64,000 nt of DNA from Companilactobacillus keshanensis (GCF_003946205.1 NZ_RHOS01000008.1:25124-89123), one strand, 5' to 3'. Positions 8,836-20,084 are shown, counted from the first letter of the stretch. Notes: generated by a model from the sequence alone, not told the origin. A program made the numbers and translations.

Positions 8836-9695
8836 TATTTTTCACCACTCACCGATGACTTAATAACAGTTACAACTGTAAAGTTCCTCAACTCAGCTGC
8901 AGGAGTAATGTAGACGGAATTAGTCATTCCATAGTTATCTTTCTTAATTGCATTAACTTTACCAATGTAAAGTCCTCTAGGTGTAAGACCACCTAAACCA
9001 GATGTAATAACCTTCTGACCCTTTTTAACATCCTTAGTTGAAGTAACGTTTTCCATTACTAAGTCTCCGGAATCACTATCATATTTACTTACGATACCAG
9101 TAATATTCTTATTATCGCCTTGAATTTCAGAAGCAAATTTGTCATTCAATTCATTATCAGTTGAAATCAATTCAACTTTAGAACTAACTTTATTGACTTC
9201 AATAATGCGACCGATCAAACCTTTACCAGACATTACAGGCATATTTTTCTTCAAACCGCTTGTTTGTCCGCGATTAATTGTTAAGTAGCTTTGCCAGCTA
9301 CTAGGAGAGCGCGACAATACGGATGCATTAACAAAAGTATAATCAGTCAATGTAGCATTTAATTTTAACTCATCTTTTAATTTCTTATTTTCCTCTTGAA
9401 CTACTTTCAGCTTAGCTTGATTTTGAGCCAATTCGCCAATTTTTGACTTCAATCGACGATTTTCAGTATATGTATTATATAAATCTGAAAATTCTGATGA
9501 AGCATTCTTAACAGCATTAGTGGGATAGGCAAATATACCTCCAACAATGCTAACAGTGTCATTACCAACCTGCTGTACAACAGGAGGAGTACTCTTTTTA
9601 TCCTTAATATTGACCGACACGGCCAATAGTCCGAAGGTCACGATAATGATCAACATTAGAATAATTAACTTTTTATTTGAAAAAAACTTTTGCAT
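8835..9695 (-). CDS. mreC: MreC, rod-shape determining scaffold protein
   Basis: MreC is a bitopic extracytoplasmic scaffold of the elongation complex. It has one N-terminal transmembrane helix (about residues 9-28), a coiled coil (about 68-110, rich in K, E and L) and a paired beta-barrel domain with SPSSWQSYLTINRG and VITSGLGGLTPRGLYIGKV, the MreC hallmark. It is 286 residues. The SD GGAGGA precedes the ATG, and a hairpin terminator separates it from mreB upstream. Confidence 0.95.
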   Translation of the reverse strand: MQKFFSNKKLIILMLIIIVTFGLLAVSVNIKDKKSTPPVVQQVGNDTVSIVGGIFAYPTNAVKNASSEFSDLYNTYTENRRLKSKIGELAQNQAKLKVVQEENKKLKDELKLNATLTDYTFVNASVLSRSPSSWQSYLTINRGQTSGLKKNMPVMSGKGLIGRIIEVNKVSSKVELISTDNELNDKFASEIQGDNKNITGIVSKYDSDSGDLVMENVTSTKDVKKGQKVITSGLGGLTPRGLYIGKVNAIKKDNYGMTNSVYITPAAELRNFTVVTVIKSSVSGEK

Positions 9696-9720
9696 TGCTT
9701 CCTCCTACTTGAACAAATAA

Positions 9721-9741
9721 AAAAAACGGGATTAACCCGCT
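9721..9741 (-). terminator. Terminator-like hairpin between mreB and mreC
   Basis: Directly after the mreB stop the minus strand reads GCGGGTTAATCCCG followed by eight Ts. The stem is short but GC-rich. It would give partial termination, so mreB could be made in excess of mreCD-minCD. Confidence 0.65.
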
Positions 9742-10742
9742 TATTTTTGTCGACGCATTACATCGATATTTTTAAGAGACTCCCCAGTACCGATGGCTAC
9801 ACAATCTAGTGGGTCTTGAGCAATGAATACGGGTACTCCAGTTGCTTCAGAAATAACCTCTGGTAAATGATGTAATAAAGCACCACCACCAGTAAGTACG
9901 ATACCATGATCAATTACATCTGCAGCAATTTCAGGAGAAGTTTCTTCAAGTGTTTCTTTAATAGTTTCAATGATTTCTTGAACATCTTCATGGATAGCTG
10001 TAGCAATGTCTTCACCGGTTAGTTGAATTGTCTTTGGAAGACCTGTAACTAAATCTCGACCGCGAATTTGCATTGATTCAATTTCTTTTGCCTTTTCGAT
10101 TGAAGCAGAGCCAATTTGAATCTTAACGTCTTCAGCAGTTCTCTCACCAATTTGTAAGTTAAAGTTAGTCTTGATAAATGATGAAATAGATTCATCAAAT
10201 TTATCACCGGCAACTCTAATTGAAAGTGATGAAACAATTCCGCCTAAAGAAATAGTAGCAACATCAGTAGTACCACCACCAATATCAACAACCATATTAC
10301 CAGTAGGGTCCATAACGGGGAGACCGGCACCGATTGCCGCTGCAAATGGTTCTTCAATTACGTATGCTTCACGAGCCCCAGCATGTTGTGTTGCTTCAAT
10401 AACAGCACGCTTTTCAACTTCAGTAACACCACTTGGAACACAAACCATGACTGATGGTTTTGAGTTGCCGGCTGTTTTTTCAATGAAATATTTCATCATA
10501 GCTGCAGTTGTATCATAGTCAGCAATAACTCCGTCACGCATAGGACGAATAGCTGAAATACTTCCGGGTGTACGACCAATCATTTCACGGGCATCGGAAC
10601 CAACGGCAACGATTTCTCCAGTGTTGTTATTCTTTGCTACAACTGATGGTTCATTAAGGGCAATTCCCTTACCTTCTACATAGACAAGTGTATTCGCAGT
10701 CCCTAAGTCTATACCAAGTTTTTTTGATCCAATACCAAACAA
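9741..10742 (-). CDS. mreB: MreB, actin-like rod-shape protein
   Basis: MreB forms membrane-associated filaments that orient lateral wall synthesis. The actin-fold motifs are intact: phosphate 1 [13 protein letters not shown], connect 1, phosphate 2 [13 protein letters not shown] and the adenosine motif [12 protein letters not shown]. At 333 residues it is full length. The start is TTG at 10742 behind AAAGGAGAG. It is the first gene of the mreBCD-minCD set, and a second mreB-like gene lies at 26970-27959. Confidence 0.97.
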   Translation of the reverse strand: MFGIGSKKLGIDLGTANTLVYVEGKGIALNEPSVVAKNNNTGEIVAVGSDAREMIGRTPGSISAIRPMRDGVIADYDTTAAMMKYFIEKTAGNSKPSVMVCVPSGVTEVEKRAVIEATQHAGAREAYVIEEPFAAAIGAGLPVMDPTGNMVVDIGGGTTDVATISLGGIVSSLSIRVAGDKFDESISSFIKTNFNLQIGERTAEDVKIQIGSASIEKAKEIESMQIRGRDLVTGLPKTIQLTGEDIATAIHEDVQEIIETIKETLEETSPEIAADVIDHGIVLTGGGALLHHLPEVISEATGVPVFIAQDPLDCVAIGTGESLKNIDVMRRQK

Positions 10743-10836
10743 TTTATATTCTCTCCTTTAAAGTACACACCACATTTTACGCTAAACAAAATTATATCAT
10801 ATAAAAGGCCAATTTAAAGTAGCACCGTAACTTAAA

Positions 10837-11472
10837 CTAAATTAAATTAGACGACTTCATACTGAGATATGAATTTCTAGTTATAATCAAATGATCAACT
10901 AGACCAATACCAATTAACTGGCAACATTCATATAATCTCAAGGAAAAATCTTGATCATTTTTCGATGGCTTTAAACTGCCACTTGGATGATTATGTGCGA
11001 TTACTATCCGTCGAGCTGAAACACTTAATGCATCTCGTATAATATCCCGAGGATGGACAGTAGCCGAATCAATCGTACCAATAAACACGATTCTTTCCAT
11101 AATAATATGATTACTATTATCTAGGTATACCGCAATTAATTTTTCTTGTGGTGAGCTTCCTATTTTTTTTATTAAATGTTTCCCCAATATCGATAATTTC
11201 ATTATCCGATCGGGTAATTTATCAGCTTTTAATTTACGATCGCCTAATTCTAAAGCAGCTAATACCTTACAGGCTTGTGCAATGCCAATTCCTTTGTTTT
11301 TCATTAACTGATTTAAATTTAATTGAAGGTCTTCTGATTGTGACAAAATCCCTCTAGCTAGCTGAAGAGCATTTTGTCCTTTAATACCATTACCTAAAAT
11401 CACAGCAATTAGTTCTTCGGTTTTTAAAGATTTGATTCCGTGACTTGAAATTTTTTCTCTTAATTTTATCAT
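10837..11472 (-). CDS. radC: RadC-family JAB1/MPN metalloprotein
   Basis: This RadC-family protein has an N-terminal helix-hairpin-helix-like region (GIKSLKTEELIAVILGNGIKG) and a C-terminal JAMM domain with the metal-binding motif HNHPSGSLKPSKND and an upstream Glu. It is 211 residues, near normal length. Its position upstream of mreB is usual in Firmicutes. The name suggests DNA repair, but the biochemical role remains unsettled. Only a weak SD precedes the ATG. Confidence 0.9.
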   Translation of the reverse strand: MIKLREKISSHGIKSLKTEELIAVILGNGIKGQNALQLARGILSQSEDLQLNLNQLMKNKGIGIAQACKVLAALELGDRKLKADKLPDRIMKLSILGKHLIKKIGSSPQEKLIAVYLDNSNHIIMERIVFIGTIDSATVHPRDIIRDALSVSARRIVIAHNHPSGSLKPSKNDQDFSLRLYECCQLIGIGLVDHLIITRNSYLSMKSSNLI

Positions 11473-11483
11473 TGTAACCTAAA

Positions 11484-12746
11484 TTACGAGAATAATTCCT
11501 CTAAATCGGAAACTAAGTAAAATGATCCGGTGACTAGTAAAATCTGCTGATCAGTCAAACCATTTTTCAATTTTTTTAACTCGCTTCGATAGTCTCGAAC
11601 AAACTTTACATTATCATATGCCGAAAAGTCGTAATCAGTTACATCTGCCGAACGAGACATATCCAAGGTAGTTACATAAACTTGTTGTACATTTCTTGAT
11701 AAATAATTCAAAATATCTTTTCGATCTTTGTCACGCATACCAGCATACACTACAATTATATCTTTATTTGACCAATTTGATATTAAAGAATTGATTAAAT
11801 TGTGAATTGCTGAAAAATTATGCGATCCATCAAGGATCATCAGCGGATTATTTTGAACAATTTGCATTCTTCCTAAAATCAAATGTGTTTCAGAACTACT
11901 TTTAAGCAACTGAAGATCAATTTTTTCATGATGAATAGTCTGATAAATTATAAAAGACCGAATGGCAATGGCAATATTCATTGCCGTTGTTTTCTCAAAT
12001 CCTCGACATTTGATCTTTTTTATAGTTGTTTTTTCATCCAAATAATTAAATCGACTAATACTTTCATCCACTGTAAATCCATCAATTTTGAAATTATGAC
12101 CAAATTCAGACAGTAAACTGCCCTGTGATTTCGCTTTTTCTACTATAATATTGCGAATCTCTGGTTGCAAATATCCAGTTACGATCGGTTTATCTTTTTT
12201 GATTATCCCAGATTTTTCTTTGGCAATATCTTGAATCGTTGGTCCAATGATCTGTTCGTGGTCCAAATCGATCGACGTAATAATTGAAAGATCAGGTACG
12301 ATCACATTAGTTTTGTCATGCTCTGCTCCAATGCCAACTTCAATAATAGCAACATCAACTTTCTTTTGAAAGTAGGTGAAGCCTAAAATAGTCACAAATT
12401 CAAATTCAGTTAAATCAATCGCATCAGTTACCTCTCGAACACGAGACACTAACTCAACTAATTCATCATCACTGATCATTTGATGATTTATTTGAATTCT
12501 CTCATTAAATTTAGTAATAAAAGGAGAAGTAAACATCCCCACGCGTTTTCCCGTTGCTTCTAAAAGATTTACTAAATAATTACAAGTACTTCCTTTGCCA
12601 TTAGTTCCAGTCACATGAATAGTTGAATAACTATTTTGCGGATCACCCAGCTGTTTTAGTGCTTGTTTAATATTTTTTAGACTGTCTGTTCGATGAAATT
12701 TAGAAAAGGTATGGATATAGTCGATGGTTTCTTGATAATTTAACAC
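11484..12746 (-). CDS. folC: FolC, folylpolyglutamate/dihydrofolate synthase
   Basis: This Mur-ligase-fold enzyme adds glutamate to folates (and to dihydropteroate in bifunctional forms). The ATP loop HVTGTNGKGST is at about residues 44-54, followed by FTSPFITKFNERI (folate/ATP region), DKTNVIVPDLSIITSIDLDHE and ILDGSHN near the C-terminal domain. It is 420 residues. The GTG start at 12746 has GGGGGAG 7 nt upstream. It lies between valS and radC, a conserved Gram-positive order. Confidence 0.94.
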   Translation of the reverse strand: MLNYQETIDYIHTFSKFHRTDSLKNIKQALKQLGDPQNSYSTIHVTGTNGKGSTCNYLVNLLEATGKRVGMFTSPFITKFNERIQINHQMISDDELVELVSRVREVTDAIDLTEFEFVTILGFTYFQKKVDVAIIEVGIGAEHDKTNVIVPDLSIITSIDLDHEQIIGPTIQDIAKEKSGIIKKDKPIVTGYLQPEIRNIIVEKAKSQGSLLSEFGHNFKIDGFTVDESISRFNYLDEKTTIKKIKCRGFEKTTAMNIAIAIRSFIIYQTIHHEKIDLQLLKSSSETHLILGRMQIVQNNPLMILDGSHNFSAIHNLINSLISNWSNKDIIVVYAGMRDKDRKDILNYLSRNVQQVYVTTLDMSRSADVTDYDFSAYDNVKFVRDYRSELKKLKNGLTDQQILLVTGSFYLVSDLEELFS

Positions 12747-12772
12747 GAGATAACTCCCCCTAATATAATGAA

Positions 12773-12812
12773 AAAGTCGTTATTTGCTTAAAGGCAAACA
12801 ACGACTTTTTTG
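12773..12812 (-). terminator. Terminator after valS
   Basis: The AAGTCGTT-TTTGC and GCAAA-AACGACTT arms form a long stem with one bulge and a short loop, followed by a T-run on the minus strand. Confidence 0.85.
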
Positions 12813-12876
12813 TAGTCAAATAGAGATCGACCGCAAACTAACAATTCGTCAATTTGTCACATTCCCCATTATAAAA

Positions 12877-15525
12877 CTATTTATTAGCTTTTAGTTGATC
12901 AATTCTTTGACTGATCTTGGCCTGACGTGATTGATAGTCAGCCAATTTTTCTTTTTGTTCATCAACAACCTTTTCAGGTGCTTTCTTAACAAAATTATCA
13001 TTTGAAAGTTTCTTATTCAGACGGTTAATTTCTTTATCCATTTTTGACATTTCTTCTTCTTGACGAGCAATTTCTTCATCAAGATCAATCAATTCTGCTA
13101 GTGGAATATAAATTTCTGTTCCATTTGTAACAGCAGTCATAGCCAAAGCTGGAGCCTCAAGATTTGTGTCGATCTGCAATTCTTTAGGGTGTGCAAAGCG
13201 ATCAACATAGTCCTTATTATTTAGAATAACTTCTTTAACGGCTTCATCCTGAGGTTTGATCAAAATATCGATAGCCTTCGAAAGTGGTGCATTAGCTTCA
13301 AGACGGATCTTTCTGACTGATTTTATCAGGTCGATCAAAACATCCATGTCATCCATGGCTTCTTCATTCTTAAACTCATCATGGTTTTCTGGATAAGCTG
13401 ACAATGAAATAGACTTACCATTATGTGGCATTGATAGCCAGATCTTTTCAGTAACAAATGGCATGATTGGATGCATTAACTTCAAAATTTTGTCCAAAAC
13501 ATAAGTTAAGAGCATTCTCTTTTGATCTTTGGCATCCCCATCTTCGCCAGTTAATGTAGCCTTACTCATTTCAATATACCAATCGCAAAAGTCATTCCAG
13601 ATAAAGTTATATAGATTACGTCCAACTTCACCAAATTCAAATTTATCCATTAAACGGTTAACTTCATTAACTGTTTGATTCAATTTAGCTAAGATCCACT
13701 TATCTGAAAGATCATAGTTAGTTACTTTAGATAAATCATCCATTGCTGGTGTATTTTCGTCAAGATTCATAATAACAAAACGACTGGCATTCCAGATCTT
13801 ATTGATAAAGTTCCAGGCCGAATCCATTTTGTCATAGCTAAATCGTGTATCTTGTCCAGGTGTTGAACCATTCATCAAGAACCACCGTAAAGCGTCAGCC
13901 CCATACTTTTCGATAACATCCATTGGATCAATACCATTACCAAGAGACTTGCTCATCTTGCGTCCTTGTTCATCACGGATCAAACCATGAATAACAACAT
14001 GTTCAAAAGGACGTTTCTCAGTAAATTTCAAACTAGTAAAGATCATTCTTGAAACCCAGAAGAAAATGATATCGTAACCTGTAACTAATGTATCAGTTGG
14101 GAAATAGCGCTTATAATCATCACTATCTGTATCTGGCCAACCCATAGTTGAGAATGGCCATAGAGCACTTGAGAACCATGTATCAAGAACATCACTCTCT
14201 TGAGTCCAGTTTTCAATATCTTTGGGTGCTTCTTCACCAACATACATCTTACCTGTTTCATTATTATACCAAGCAGGAATTTGATGTCCCCACCATAATT
14301 GTCTAGAAATTACCCAATCATGAACGTTGTCCATCCATTGTGTGAAGGTATCTTCAAAACGATCAGGAACAAAGTTTACTTTAGAATCAGTCTTTTGATT
14401 CTTCAAAGCCATCTCTGCCAATGGTTTCATCTTAACAAACCATTGTGTTGATAGACGTGGTTCTACTTGCACACCAGAACGTTCTGAATGTCCAACACTG
14501 TGAACAATTGGTTCGATATTTAGCATGTAACCTTGATCTTGTAAGTCTTTAACCATAGCTTTACGAGCCTCAAAACGATCCATACCTTTATATTTACCGG
14601 CATTTTCGTTCATTGTTCCATCAGCATTCATAGTATTGATTCTTTCAAGATCATGACGATTACCGACAGCAAAATCATTAGGGTCATGGGCTGGTGTGAT
14701 CTTAACCATACCAGTACCAAATTCCTTATCAACATAGTGATCAGTAATAATCGGTGCCTTACGGTCAACTAATGGCACAATAACTTCTTTACCAACAATA
14801 TCAGTATAGCGTTCGTCACTTGGGTTAACAGCAATAGCAACATCACCAAACATTGTTTCAGGACGCGTTGTAGCGATTTCAATATAACCAGAACCATCGG
14901 CATATGGATACTTAACATGATAGAAAGCGCCTTGGTCATCCTTATGGATAACTTCAATATCTGACAAAGCTGTTTGTAGTTGTGGATCCCAATTGATAAT
15001 GTACTCGCCACGATAGATCAAGCCTTCATTATATAGTTTAACGAAAACCTTACGTACAGCCTTTGATAATCCTTCATCAAGAGTGAAACGTTCACGATCA
15101 TAATCGAGTGATAGACCTAACTTGCCCCATTGTGACTTGATAATTGAAGCAAATTCATCTTTCCATTTCCAAACTTCGTCAACAAATTTTTCACGTCCAA
15201 GATCATATCTGGAAATACCTTGTTCACGCAATTTAGCTTCAACTTTAGCCTGAGTAGCAATTCCGGCATGATCCATACCCGGAAGATACAAAGTATCGTA
15301 ACCCTGCATACGTTTGTAACGGATCAAAGTATCTTGAATTGTTGTATCCCAAGCGTGTCCTAAATGTAATTTACCAGTAACATTGGGTGGTGGGATAACG
15401 ATTGAATAAGGCTTAGCCTTCTTATCACCTGAAGGTTTGAAGTCACCTTCGTTAAGCCATGTTTGATAACGACCCTCTTCGACTTCTCTGGGATTATATT
15501 TAGTATCCATATCGATTTCTCTCAT
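12877..15525 (-). CDS. valS: ValS, valyl-tRNA synthetase
   Basis: This class I aminoacyl-tRNA synthetase charges tRNA-Val. It has the HIGH-type motif [13 protein letters not shown] near the N-terminus, the KMSKS motif ([11 protein letters not shown]), the CP1 editing domain ([12 protein letters not shown]) and the C-terminal coiled-coil arm (about 815-882). The frame continues upstream through the T-box terminator. The ATG at 15525 with GGAGG 7 nt upstream gives [11 protein letters not shown] and 882 residues, the family's normal size. It is controlled by the valine T-box. Confidence 0.97.
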   Translation of the reverse strand: MREIDMDTKYNPREVEEGRYQTWLNEGDFKPSGDKKAKPYSIVIPPPNVTGKLHLGHAWDTTIQDTLIRYKRMQGYDTLYLPGMDHAGIATQAKVEAKLREQGISRYDLGREKFVDEVWKWKDEFASIIKSQWGKLGLSLDYDRERFTLDEGLSKAVRKVFVKLYNEGLIYRGEYIINWDPQLQTALSDIEVIHKDDQGAFYHVKYPYADGSGYIEIATTRPETMFGDVAIAVNPSDERYTDIVGKEVIVPLVDRKAPIITDHYVDKEFGTGMVKITPAHDPNDFAVGNRHDLERINTMNADGTMNENAGKYKGMDRFEARKAMVKDLQDQGYMLNIEPIVHSVGHSERSGVQVEPRLSTQWFVKMKPLAEMALKNQKTDSKVNFVPDRFEDTFTQWMDNVHDWVISRQLWWGHQIPAWYNNETGKMYVGEEAPKDIENWTQESDVLDTWFSSALWPFSTMGWPDTDSDDYKRYFPTDTLVTGYDIIFFWVSRMIFTSLKFTEKRPFEHVVIHGLIRDEQGRKMSKSLGNGIDPMDVIEKYGADALRWFLMNGSTPGQDTRFSYDKMDSAWNFINKIWNASRFVIMNLDENTPAMDDLSKVTNYDLSDKWILAKLNQTVNEVNRLMDKFEFGEVGRNLYNFIWNDFCDWYIEMSKATLTGEDGDAKDQKRMLLTYVLDKILKLMHPIMPFVTEKIWLSMPHNGKSISLSAYPENHDEFKNEEAMDDMDVLIDLIKSVRKIRLEANAPLSKAIDILIKPQDEAVKEVILNNKDYVDRFAHPKELQIDTNLEAPALAMTAVTNGTEIYIPLAELIDLDEEIARQEEEMSKMDKEINRLNKKLSNDNFVKKAPEKVVDEQKEKLADYQSRQAKISQRIDQLKANK

Positions 15526-15748
15526 AAAAATTCCTCCATAAAATAAAAAAGCACCCGTCCTGAATAGGACGAATGCTCGCGGTACCACCTAAATTAAGAG
15601 TCATAGACTCTTCTCTCAACAGATAACGGTGGCCCGATCATTTTTGATAGCTCACAGGTAACAACTAATAAACTTGAATAAGTACTTTTCAGCTAATGTA
15701 CTCTCTCTAAAATCTTATTTATTAATACTCCTGATCAAAGCTGTTGAA
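15526..15748 (-). ncRNA. T-box leader of valS (valine specifier GUU)
   Basis: The T-box consensus AGGTGGTACCGCG lies at 15578-15590 and the terminator stem (GCATTCGTCC/GGACGGGTGC, then Ts) at 15544-15576. In Stem I, CAGG pairs with CCUG and UAAUAAA with UUUAUUA. The specifier-side loop between them reads GUUGUUA (15659-15665), offering the valine codon GUU in either position. Uncharged tRNA-Val should allow readthrough into valS. Confidence 0.93.
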
Positions 15749-15752
15749 TATG

Positions 15753-15781
15753 ATGATAAAACAATATTTTAAAAACGTCAA
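15753..15781 (-). promoter_or_regulatory. Promoter of the valS T-box transcript
   Basis: TTGACG, 17 bp, TATCAT on the minus strand, ending just upstream of the T-box Stem I. Confidence 0.8.
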
Positions 15782-15786
15782 TTGCT

Positions 15787-17004
15787 TTAAAGCAAGCTAT
15801 TGATATTTTCTTGATTACTTTGCATAAAGTGATCGCCATGTTCGATCGTTGTAATTTTAACTCCGGCAAGTGATTTCTCGATTAAACCGTCAATATCTAA
15901 ACCACTTTCAAATTTACGTGTTTTCTCAACATTAGGTCTTGTTTTAGGACTTGGTGGAGCAAAGACTGTACAACAGTCCTCAAATGGTTGAATTGAAAGA
16001 TTAAACGTATCTATTTTTTCAGCAATACTAATAATCTCAGTTTTATCCATTGTAGCTACAGGGCGCAAAATTGGTGTTGTCGTAACGTCATTAATTGCAA
16101 GCATACTTTCCAAAGTTTGTGAGGCAACTTGTCCAACTGCTTCACCATTAAAGATAGCTAAGGCATTTTCTTTTTCACGCAATAAATCAGTTAATCTAAG
16201 CATGAAACGACGTTGGATCGTCATCAAATATCCTTCTGGCACAGAAGACTTGATTGTTTCCTGAATTTCAGCAAATGGTACTTCGATAAATTTAATATTG
16301 CCACCAAAGGCTGTTAATTTACTAGTCAATTCCTTGGCCTTATTTAAAGCCTGTTCTGATGTATATGGAGGACTGAAGAAATGAACCATTTCAATGTCAA
16401 CCCCACGTTTTAGAGCAAAGTAACCAGCAACAGGCGAATCGATACCACCTGAAAGCATCAACATAGCTTTTCCGGCAGTTCCAACTGGCAAACCACCAGC
16501 ACCTTTGATAGTTAAATATGAAAGATAAATACCATCTTGTCGAACTTCAACTGATATTTTAATATCTGGACGCTTCATTTCAACGTCAATACCTGGAAAC
16601 TCATCACAAATAGCATCCCCAAGTTGAAGGTTGACTTGATTGGTATCCAAATAATAAGTGTGATCAGAACGCTTAGTGCCGACCTTAAAACTCATGCCTG
16701 GTTTGTAAGCTTCATGCATCATTTCGATTGCTTTTTTCTTAACGTCTTCAAAATCTTTTGAAACTTCAACGCTCAATGAAAAAGTTTGAATACCAAAAAC
16801 GTTCTTTAGCTTTTCCATAACTGGCTTAGCATCAACACCATTTAATTCAATATGTAAGCGATCACGATGTGGTCTCATTCTTAAATCAGGGTAATTCTTT
16901 AAAACTCTGGCTACATTACCGTGTAAACGGTCAATGAAACTTTTACGGTTCTTACCCTTTGTCGAAAGTTCGCCATAACGAACCATAATTTCAGTATATT
17001 CCAT
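15787..17004 (-). CDS. thiI: ThiI, tRNA 4-thiouridine synthetase
   Basis: ThiI adenylates and thiolates U8 of tRNA. It has an N-terminal ferredoxin-like/THUMP region (about 1-165) and the PP-loop [14 protein letters not shown] at about 182-195. The C-terminal rhodanese domain of the E. coli enzyme is absent, as in Bacillus, where the adjacent NifS-type desulfurase supplies sulfur directly. It is 405 residues with the SD AGGAG. It sits 34 bp downstream of the desulfurase gene, supporting a functional pair. Confidence 0.95.
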   Translation of the reverse strand: MEYTEIMVRYGELSTKGKNRKSFIDRLHGNVARVLKNYPDLRMRPHRDRLHIELNGVDAKPVMEKLKNVFGIQTFSLSVEVSKDFEDVKKKAIEMMHEAYKPGMSFKVGTKRSDHTYYLDTNQVNLQLGDAICDEFPGIDVEMKRPDIKISVEVRQDGIYLSYLTIKGAGGLPVGTAGKAMLMLSGGIDSPVAGYFALKRGVDIEMVHFFSPPYTSEQALNKAKELTSKLTAFGGNIKFIEVPFAEIQETIKSSVPEGYLMTIQRRFMLRLTDLLREKENALAIFNGEAVGQVASQTLESMLAINDVTTTPILRPVATMDKTEIISIAEKIDTFNLSIQPFEDCCTVFAPPSPKTRPNVEKTRKFESGLDIDGLIEKSLAGVKITTIEHGDHFMQSNQENINSLL

Positions 17005-17037
17005 TAAATTCTCCTAGTTTTTTTGATTCTTTGATAC

Positions 17038-18183
17038 TTAATTCAAAATTTGAAAATGCTCATGAATTTGATCCAAATTAGTGATAAATTCTTTCATTTC
17101 AGCTTCTGTATTGTTCTCATCCAAACTGACACGAACAGCACTCGTGGCAACCTTTTCGGGTGTACTCATAGCCTTTAAGGTACTGGACTCCAGACCTTTC
17201 TTTGACGAACAAGCACTTGTCGTGGAAATATAGATATCACGATCTTCAAAAGTATGAACGACTGTTTCACCACGAACACCATCAATCGTAAAACAAATGA
17301 TATGTGGAGCAAAATCGTCAGTTAATTTTGAGAATACATGCGTATTAGGAAGACTTTGGATATGTTCGATCAATTCAGTCTTCAATTTTAACATTTTTTC
17401 AGCCTTTTTTGCCTCATCATCTTTTAGCAGACGTAAAGCTTTGGCCATGGCAGCGATAGCTGGCGTATTTTCAGTACCACTTCTGAGGTTTTTCTCTTGA
17501 CCACCACCAGCCATAAGTGGTTCTAATTGTTTACCAGATTTCATGTAGATAAATCCGATACCACGTGGTGCATGGAATTTATGACCGGAGAATGTATAAA
17601 AATCTACACGTGGATCAATAAATTTATCGTCAATATTTTTACCGATAGCTTGTGTACCATCAACATGATAACTGATATTAGGATAATCATCCAAAACACG
17701 AGCCATTTCATGGATCGGTTGAACTGAACCAATTTCATTATTCACTGCCATAGTAGAAACAAGAATCGTATCATCTCTAATAGCATTTTTTAAGTCTTTG
17801 GCACTGACATGACCAGTTTTATTGACCGGCAAATATGTTACGTCATACCCAAGTTCTTCAAGTTGATGCATCGAATTCATTACTGAAGGATGCTCAATTG
17901 ACGTTGTAATAATATGTTTCCCAAATTCACGTTTCTTAAAGGCTGTTCCTTTGATGATCCAGTTATTACCTTCTGTACCACCGCTAGTGAAAACCACCTC
18001 ATAAGGTTTAAAACCCATTAGTTGAGCAATTTGCTTACGAGAAGTTTCCAACAGTTCATAAGCTTTCAAACCTAATTTATGCAAACTTGATGGATTACCA
18101 AAGTAATTCAAACTAGCCGCGTTGTATGTTTGAAGAACTGATTCTTCAATTTTTGTTGTTGCACTATTATCAAAATAAATCAT
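17038..18183 (-). CDS. NifS/IscS-family cysteine desulfurase
   Basis: This PLP enzyme takes sulfur from cysteine as a protein persulfide. It has the FDNSATTK N-terminus, the PLP lysine in SGHKFHAPRG and the active-site Cys in STTSACSSKKG. The ATG at 18183 follows GGTGGG by 7 nt; a GTG further upstream overlaps that site. At 381 residues it is full length. Its position immediately before thiI indicates that it donates sulfur for 4-thiouridine. Confidence 0.93.
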   Translation of the reverse strand: MIYFDNSATTKIEESVLQTYNAASLNYFGNPSSLHKLGLKAYELLETSRKQIAQLMGFKPYEVVFTSGGTEGNNWIIKGTAFKKREFGKHIITTSIEHPSVMNSMHQLEELGYDVTYLPVNKTGHVSAKDLKNAIRDDTILVSTMAVNNEIGSVQPIHEMARVLDDYPNISYHVDGTQAIGKNIDDKFIDPRVDFYTFSGHKFHAPRGIGFIYMKSGKQLEPLMAGGGQEKNLRSGTENTPAIAAMAKALRLLKDDEAKKAEKMLKLKTELIEHIQSLPNTHVFSKLTDDFAPHIICFTIDGVRGETVVHTFEDRDIYISTTSACSSKKGLESSTLKAMSTPEKVATSAVRVSLDENNTEAEMKEFITNLDQIHEHFQILN

Positions 18184-18201
18184 ATTTTTTCCCACCAAAA
18201 C

Positions 18202-18222
18202 AAAAAGGCCCGCAGGCCCATA
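18202..18222 (-). terminator. Short GC-rich terminator after ezrA
   Basis: The minus strand reads GGGCCTGCGGGCC followed by TTTTTG. The stem is only 4-5 bp but all G/C. Confidence 0.5.
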
Positions 18223-18257
18223 TTTTTATCTCTTATACGATACATCAAAACAATTAA

Positions 18258-19946
18258 TTATGCATTAATTGTCTCTCTAATTCTTTCGACTGAACCTGGT
18301 TCAACTCGTTCTAGTTCTTCGCTAATGATATCAACTGACTTATTATAATCGTAATCATTATCAAAGGCAGCTCGAGAACGTTCTAATTGATCTTTTAATT
18401 CCTCATCACTACTTGCATATCTATTAGCATATTGGATCAGTTTTTCAGCTAAACTAACTTGTTGCTTTAATTCGGTAGTTTTTTGAACTAAATTCTCTAA
18501 ATCTTCCTGAGCAACGATTACTTGCTTACTAATATCTTCCATATTAATCTGTTCTGAATTCAACTCATCATACAATTTATTGATTTCATCATAAACCATA
18601 TAAAAATAGTCCAAATAGTAATCTGGTAATCCATTCAATCTGAGTTGTTCCACAATTTTCTTTTGAATCTCTAATCGTTTAGCATATTGATCGACACTGT
18701 CAACAGCAATTTTTTCGCTAGAAACCATTTGATTGAGACTGTCATTGATCGTTTTTTCTTCTTCTTCAATATGATCAAGCTTGTCAATTATATCTTTAAA
18801 GGTCACTTCAGCCTTTGAGTAGATAACTTTTTTATCGGCAATATCTTGAACATCCTGATCATAGCCTTCACGTAAACTAGTCAAAGACTTTTTATTATCT
18901 TCCACGGAAGTTTTATCACTCTTTTTAAGAACATAATGTTCTTCAAGTTCTTGCATGCGATGTTCTAATTTGTTGTGTTGATAATTAGAATGGTTAATAT
19001 AATCTAAAACCGGTTTTTGCTGTTTAAGGACACTCTGCTTAGATTCTACTTCAATCGAAAGAACATCATAAAGATTTTCGATTTCAGACTTAATAGTATC
19101 ATTTAAACTACTTGTTTCATCGAAGTTTAATTCACCTAAGGCGTTGTCAGATTTGATCATGTTCTCTTGGACGCCGTTAATTAATTCAGCAATGTTATCA
19201 CCAAATTGAAATTGTTGATTCAATAGTTTTTGATATACATCATTGATCTCTTCAACTTGTCCAGGAAAAACTTCATTTAAATCATGATACAATGGCTCAA
19301 TAACCTTAAGTTGATCAGTGATCAAGGCAATTTTAACTCTTGCGTCATCCAAATACTGACTTGCTTCCAAATGATCACCAACTTTAGTAGAAGATTCTTC
19401 GTCATCTAGTAAAGTAGCAACTTCAGAAAGTTCATCCTCAAGATTGTCAGCAGCGGATCCATAATCAAATGACTGCGTAAGGACCTTTTTACGTAATAGC
19501 TGATATGCCTTATGCAACTCATCACGTCGTAATGAATTTTGTTCATCACTATTTGATAAGTTATCTAATGAAGTTTCTAGATTTGAAAATTTTGCTTCCA
19601 CATCAGAAATTTCAGTCCCAATAGTCTTTAATAACTTGCTAGCTCCGAAAATTTTGAATTGTGTATTCCGGTATTCAGCTTTACGCATATCAGCTGAAAT
19701 ATTGGGAACTACTTCTTTCAGTTGCTTTTGATATTCCTCTTTTACACTGACAAAGCGTTCACTACTGGAACCAGTTAAATTCATATCTTCAATTTTTTTG
19801 ATTTTATCTTTGAAACGATCTTCCATTAAAACGGTCATATTATCCTTAAAGCCGTTTAATACACCGGCGTTCTTTTTTTGTAAGAACCACATGTACCATA
19901 GGAAAATCAGCACCAATAAGATAATTATAATAATAATTATAGACAC
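18258..19946 (-). CDS. ezrA: EzrA, septation ring regulator
   Basis: EzrA is a membrane-anchored, spectrin-like protein that binds FtsZ and regulates Z-ring formation in low-GC Gram-positives. One N-terminal transmembrane segment (residues about 2-20, very Ile-rich) is followed by about 530 residues of continuous coiled coil. A longer frame begins at 19976, but the GTG at 19946 is the one behind AGGGGTG. It gives 562 residues, the usual length. Confidence 0.93.
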   Translation of the reverse strand: MSIIIIIIILLVLIFLWYMWFLQKKNAGVLNGFKDNMTVLMEDRFKDKIKKIEDMNLTGSSSERFVSVKEEYQKQLKEVVPNISADMRKAEYRNTQFKIFGASKLLKTIGTEISDVEAKFSNLETSLDNLSNSDEQNSLRRDELHKAYQLLRKKVLTQSFDYGSAADNLEDELSEVATLLDDEESSTKVGDHLEASQYLDDARVKIALITDQLKVIEPLYHDLNEVFPGQVEEINDVYQKLLNQQFQFGDNIAELINGVQENMIKSDNALGELNFDETSSLNDTIKSEIENLYDVLSIEVESKQSVLKQQKPVLDYINHSNYQHNKLEHRMQELEEHYVLKKSDKTSVEDNKKSLTSLREGYDQDVQDIADKKVIYSKAEVTFKDIIDKLDHIEEEEKTINDSLNQMVSSEKIAVDSVDQYAKRLEIQKKIVEQLRLNGLPDYYLDYFYMVYDEINKLYDELNSEQINMEDISKQVIVAQEDLENLVQKTTELKQQVSLAEKLIQYANRYASSDEELKDQLERSRAAFDNDYDYNKSVDIISEELERVEPGSVERIRETINA

Positions 19947-20055
19947 ATTTACACCCCTAATGATGTTACTTAACATTCATACACAAAATTATAACAAACA
20001 TTTATGCCACTATTACGTATGACAAGGATTCATAATAAAGTTTTAAAGATTTACT

Positions 20056-20084
20056 TTGACATTGGTTATTTTTCAAGTTACACT
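20056..20084 (+). promoter_or_regulatory. rpsD promoter
   Basis: TTGACA, 17 bp, TACACT: a near-consensus sigma-A promoter about 170 bp upstream of the rpsD start. Confidence 0.85.
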
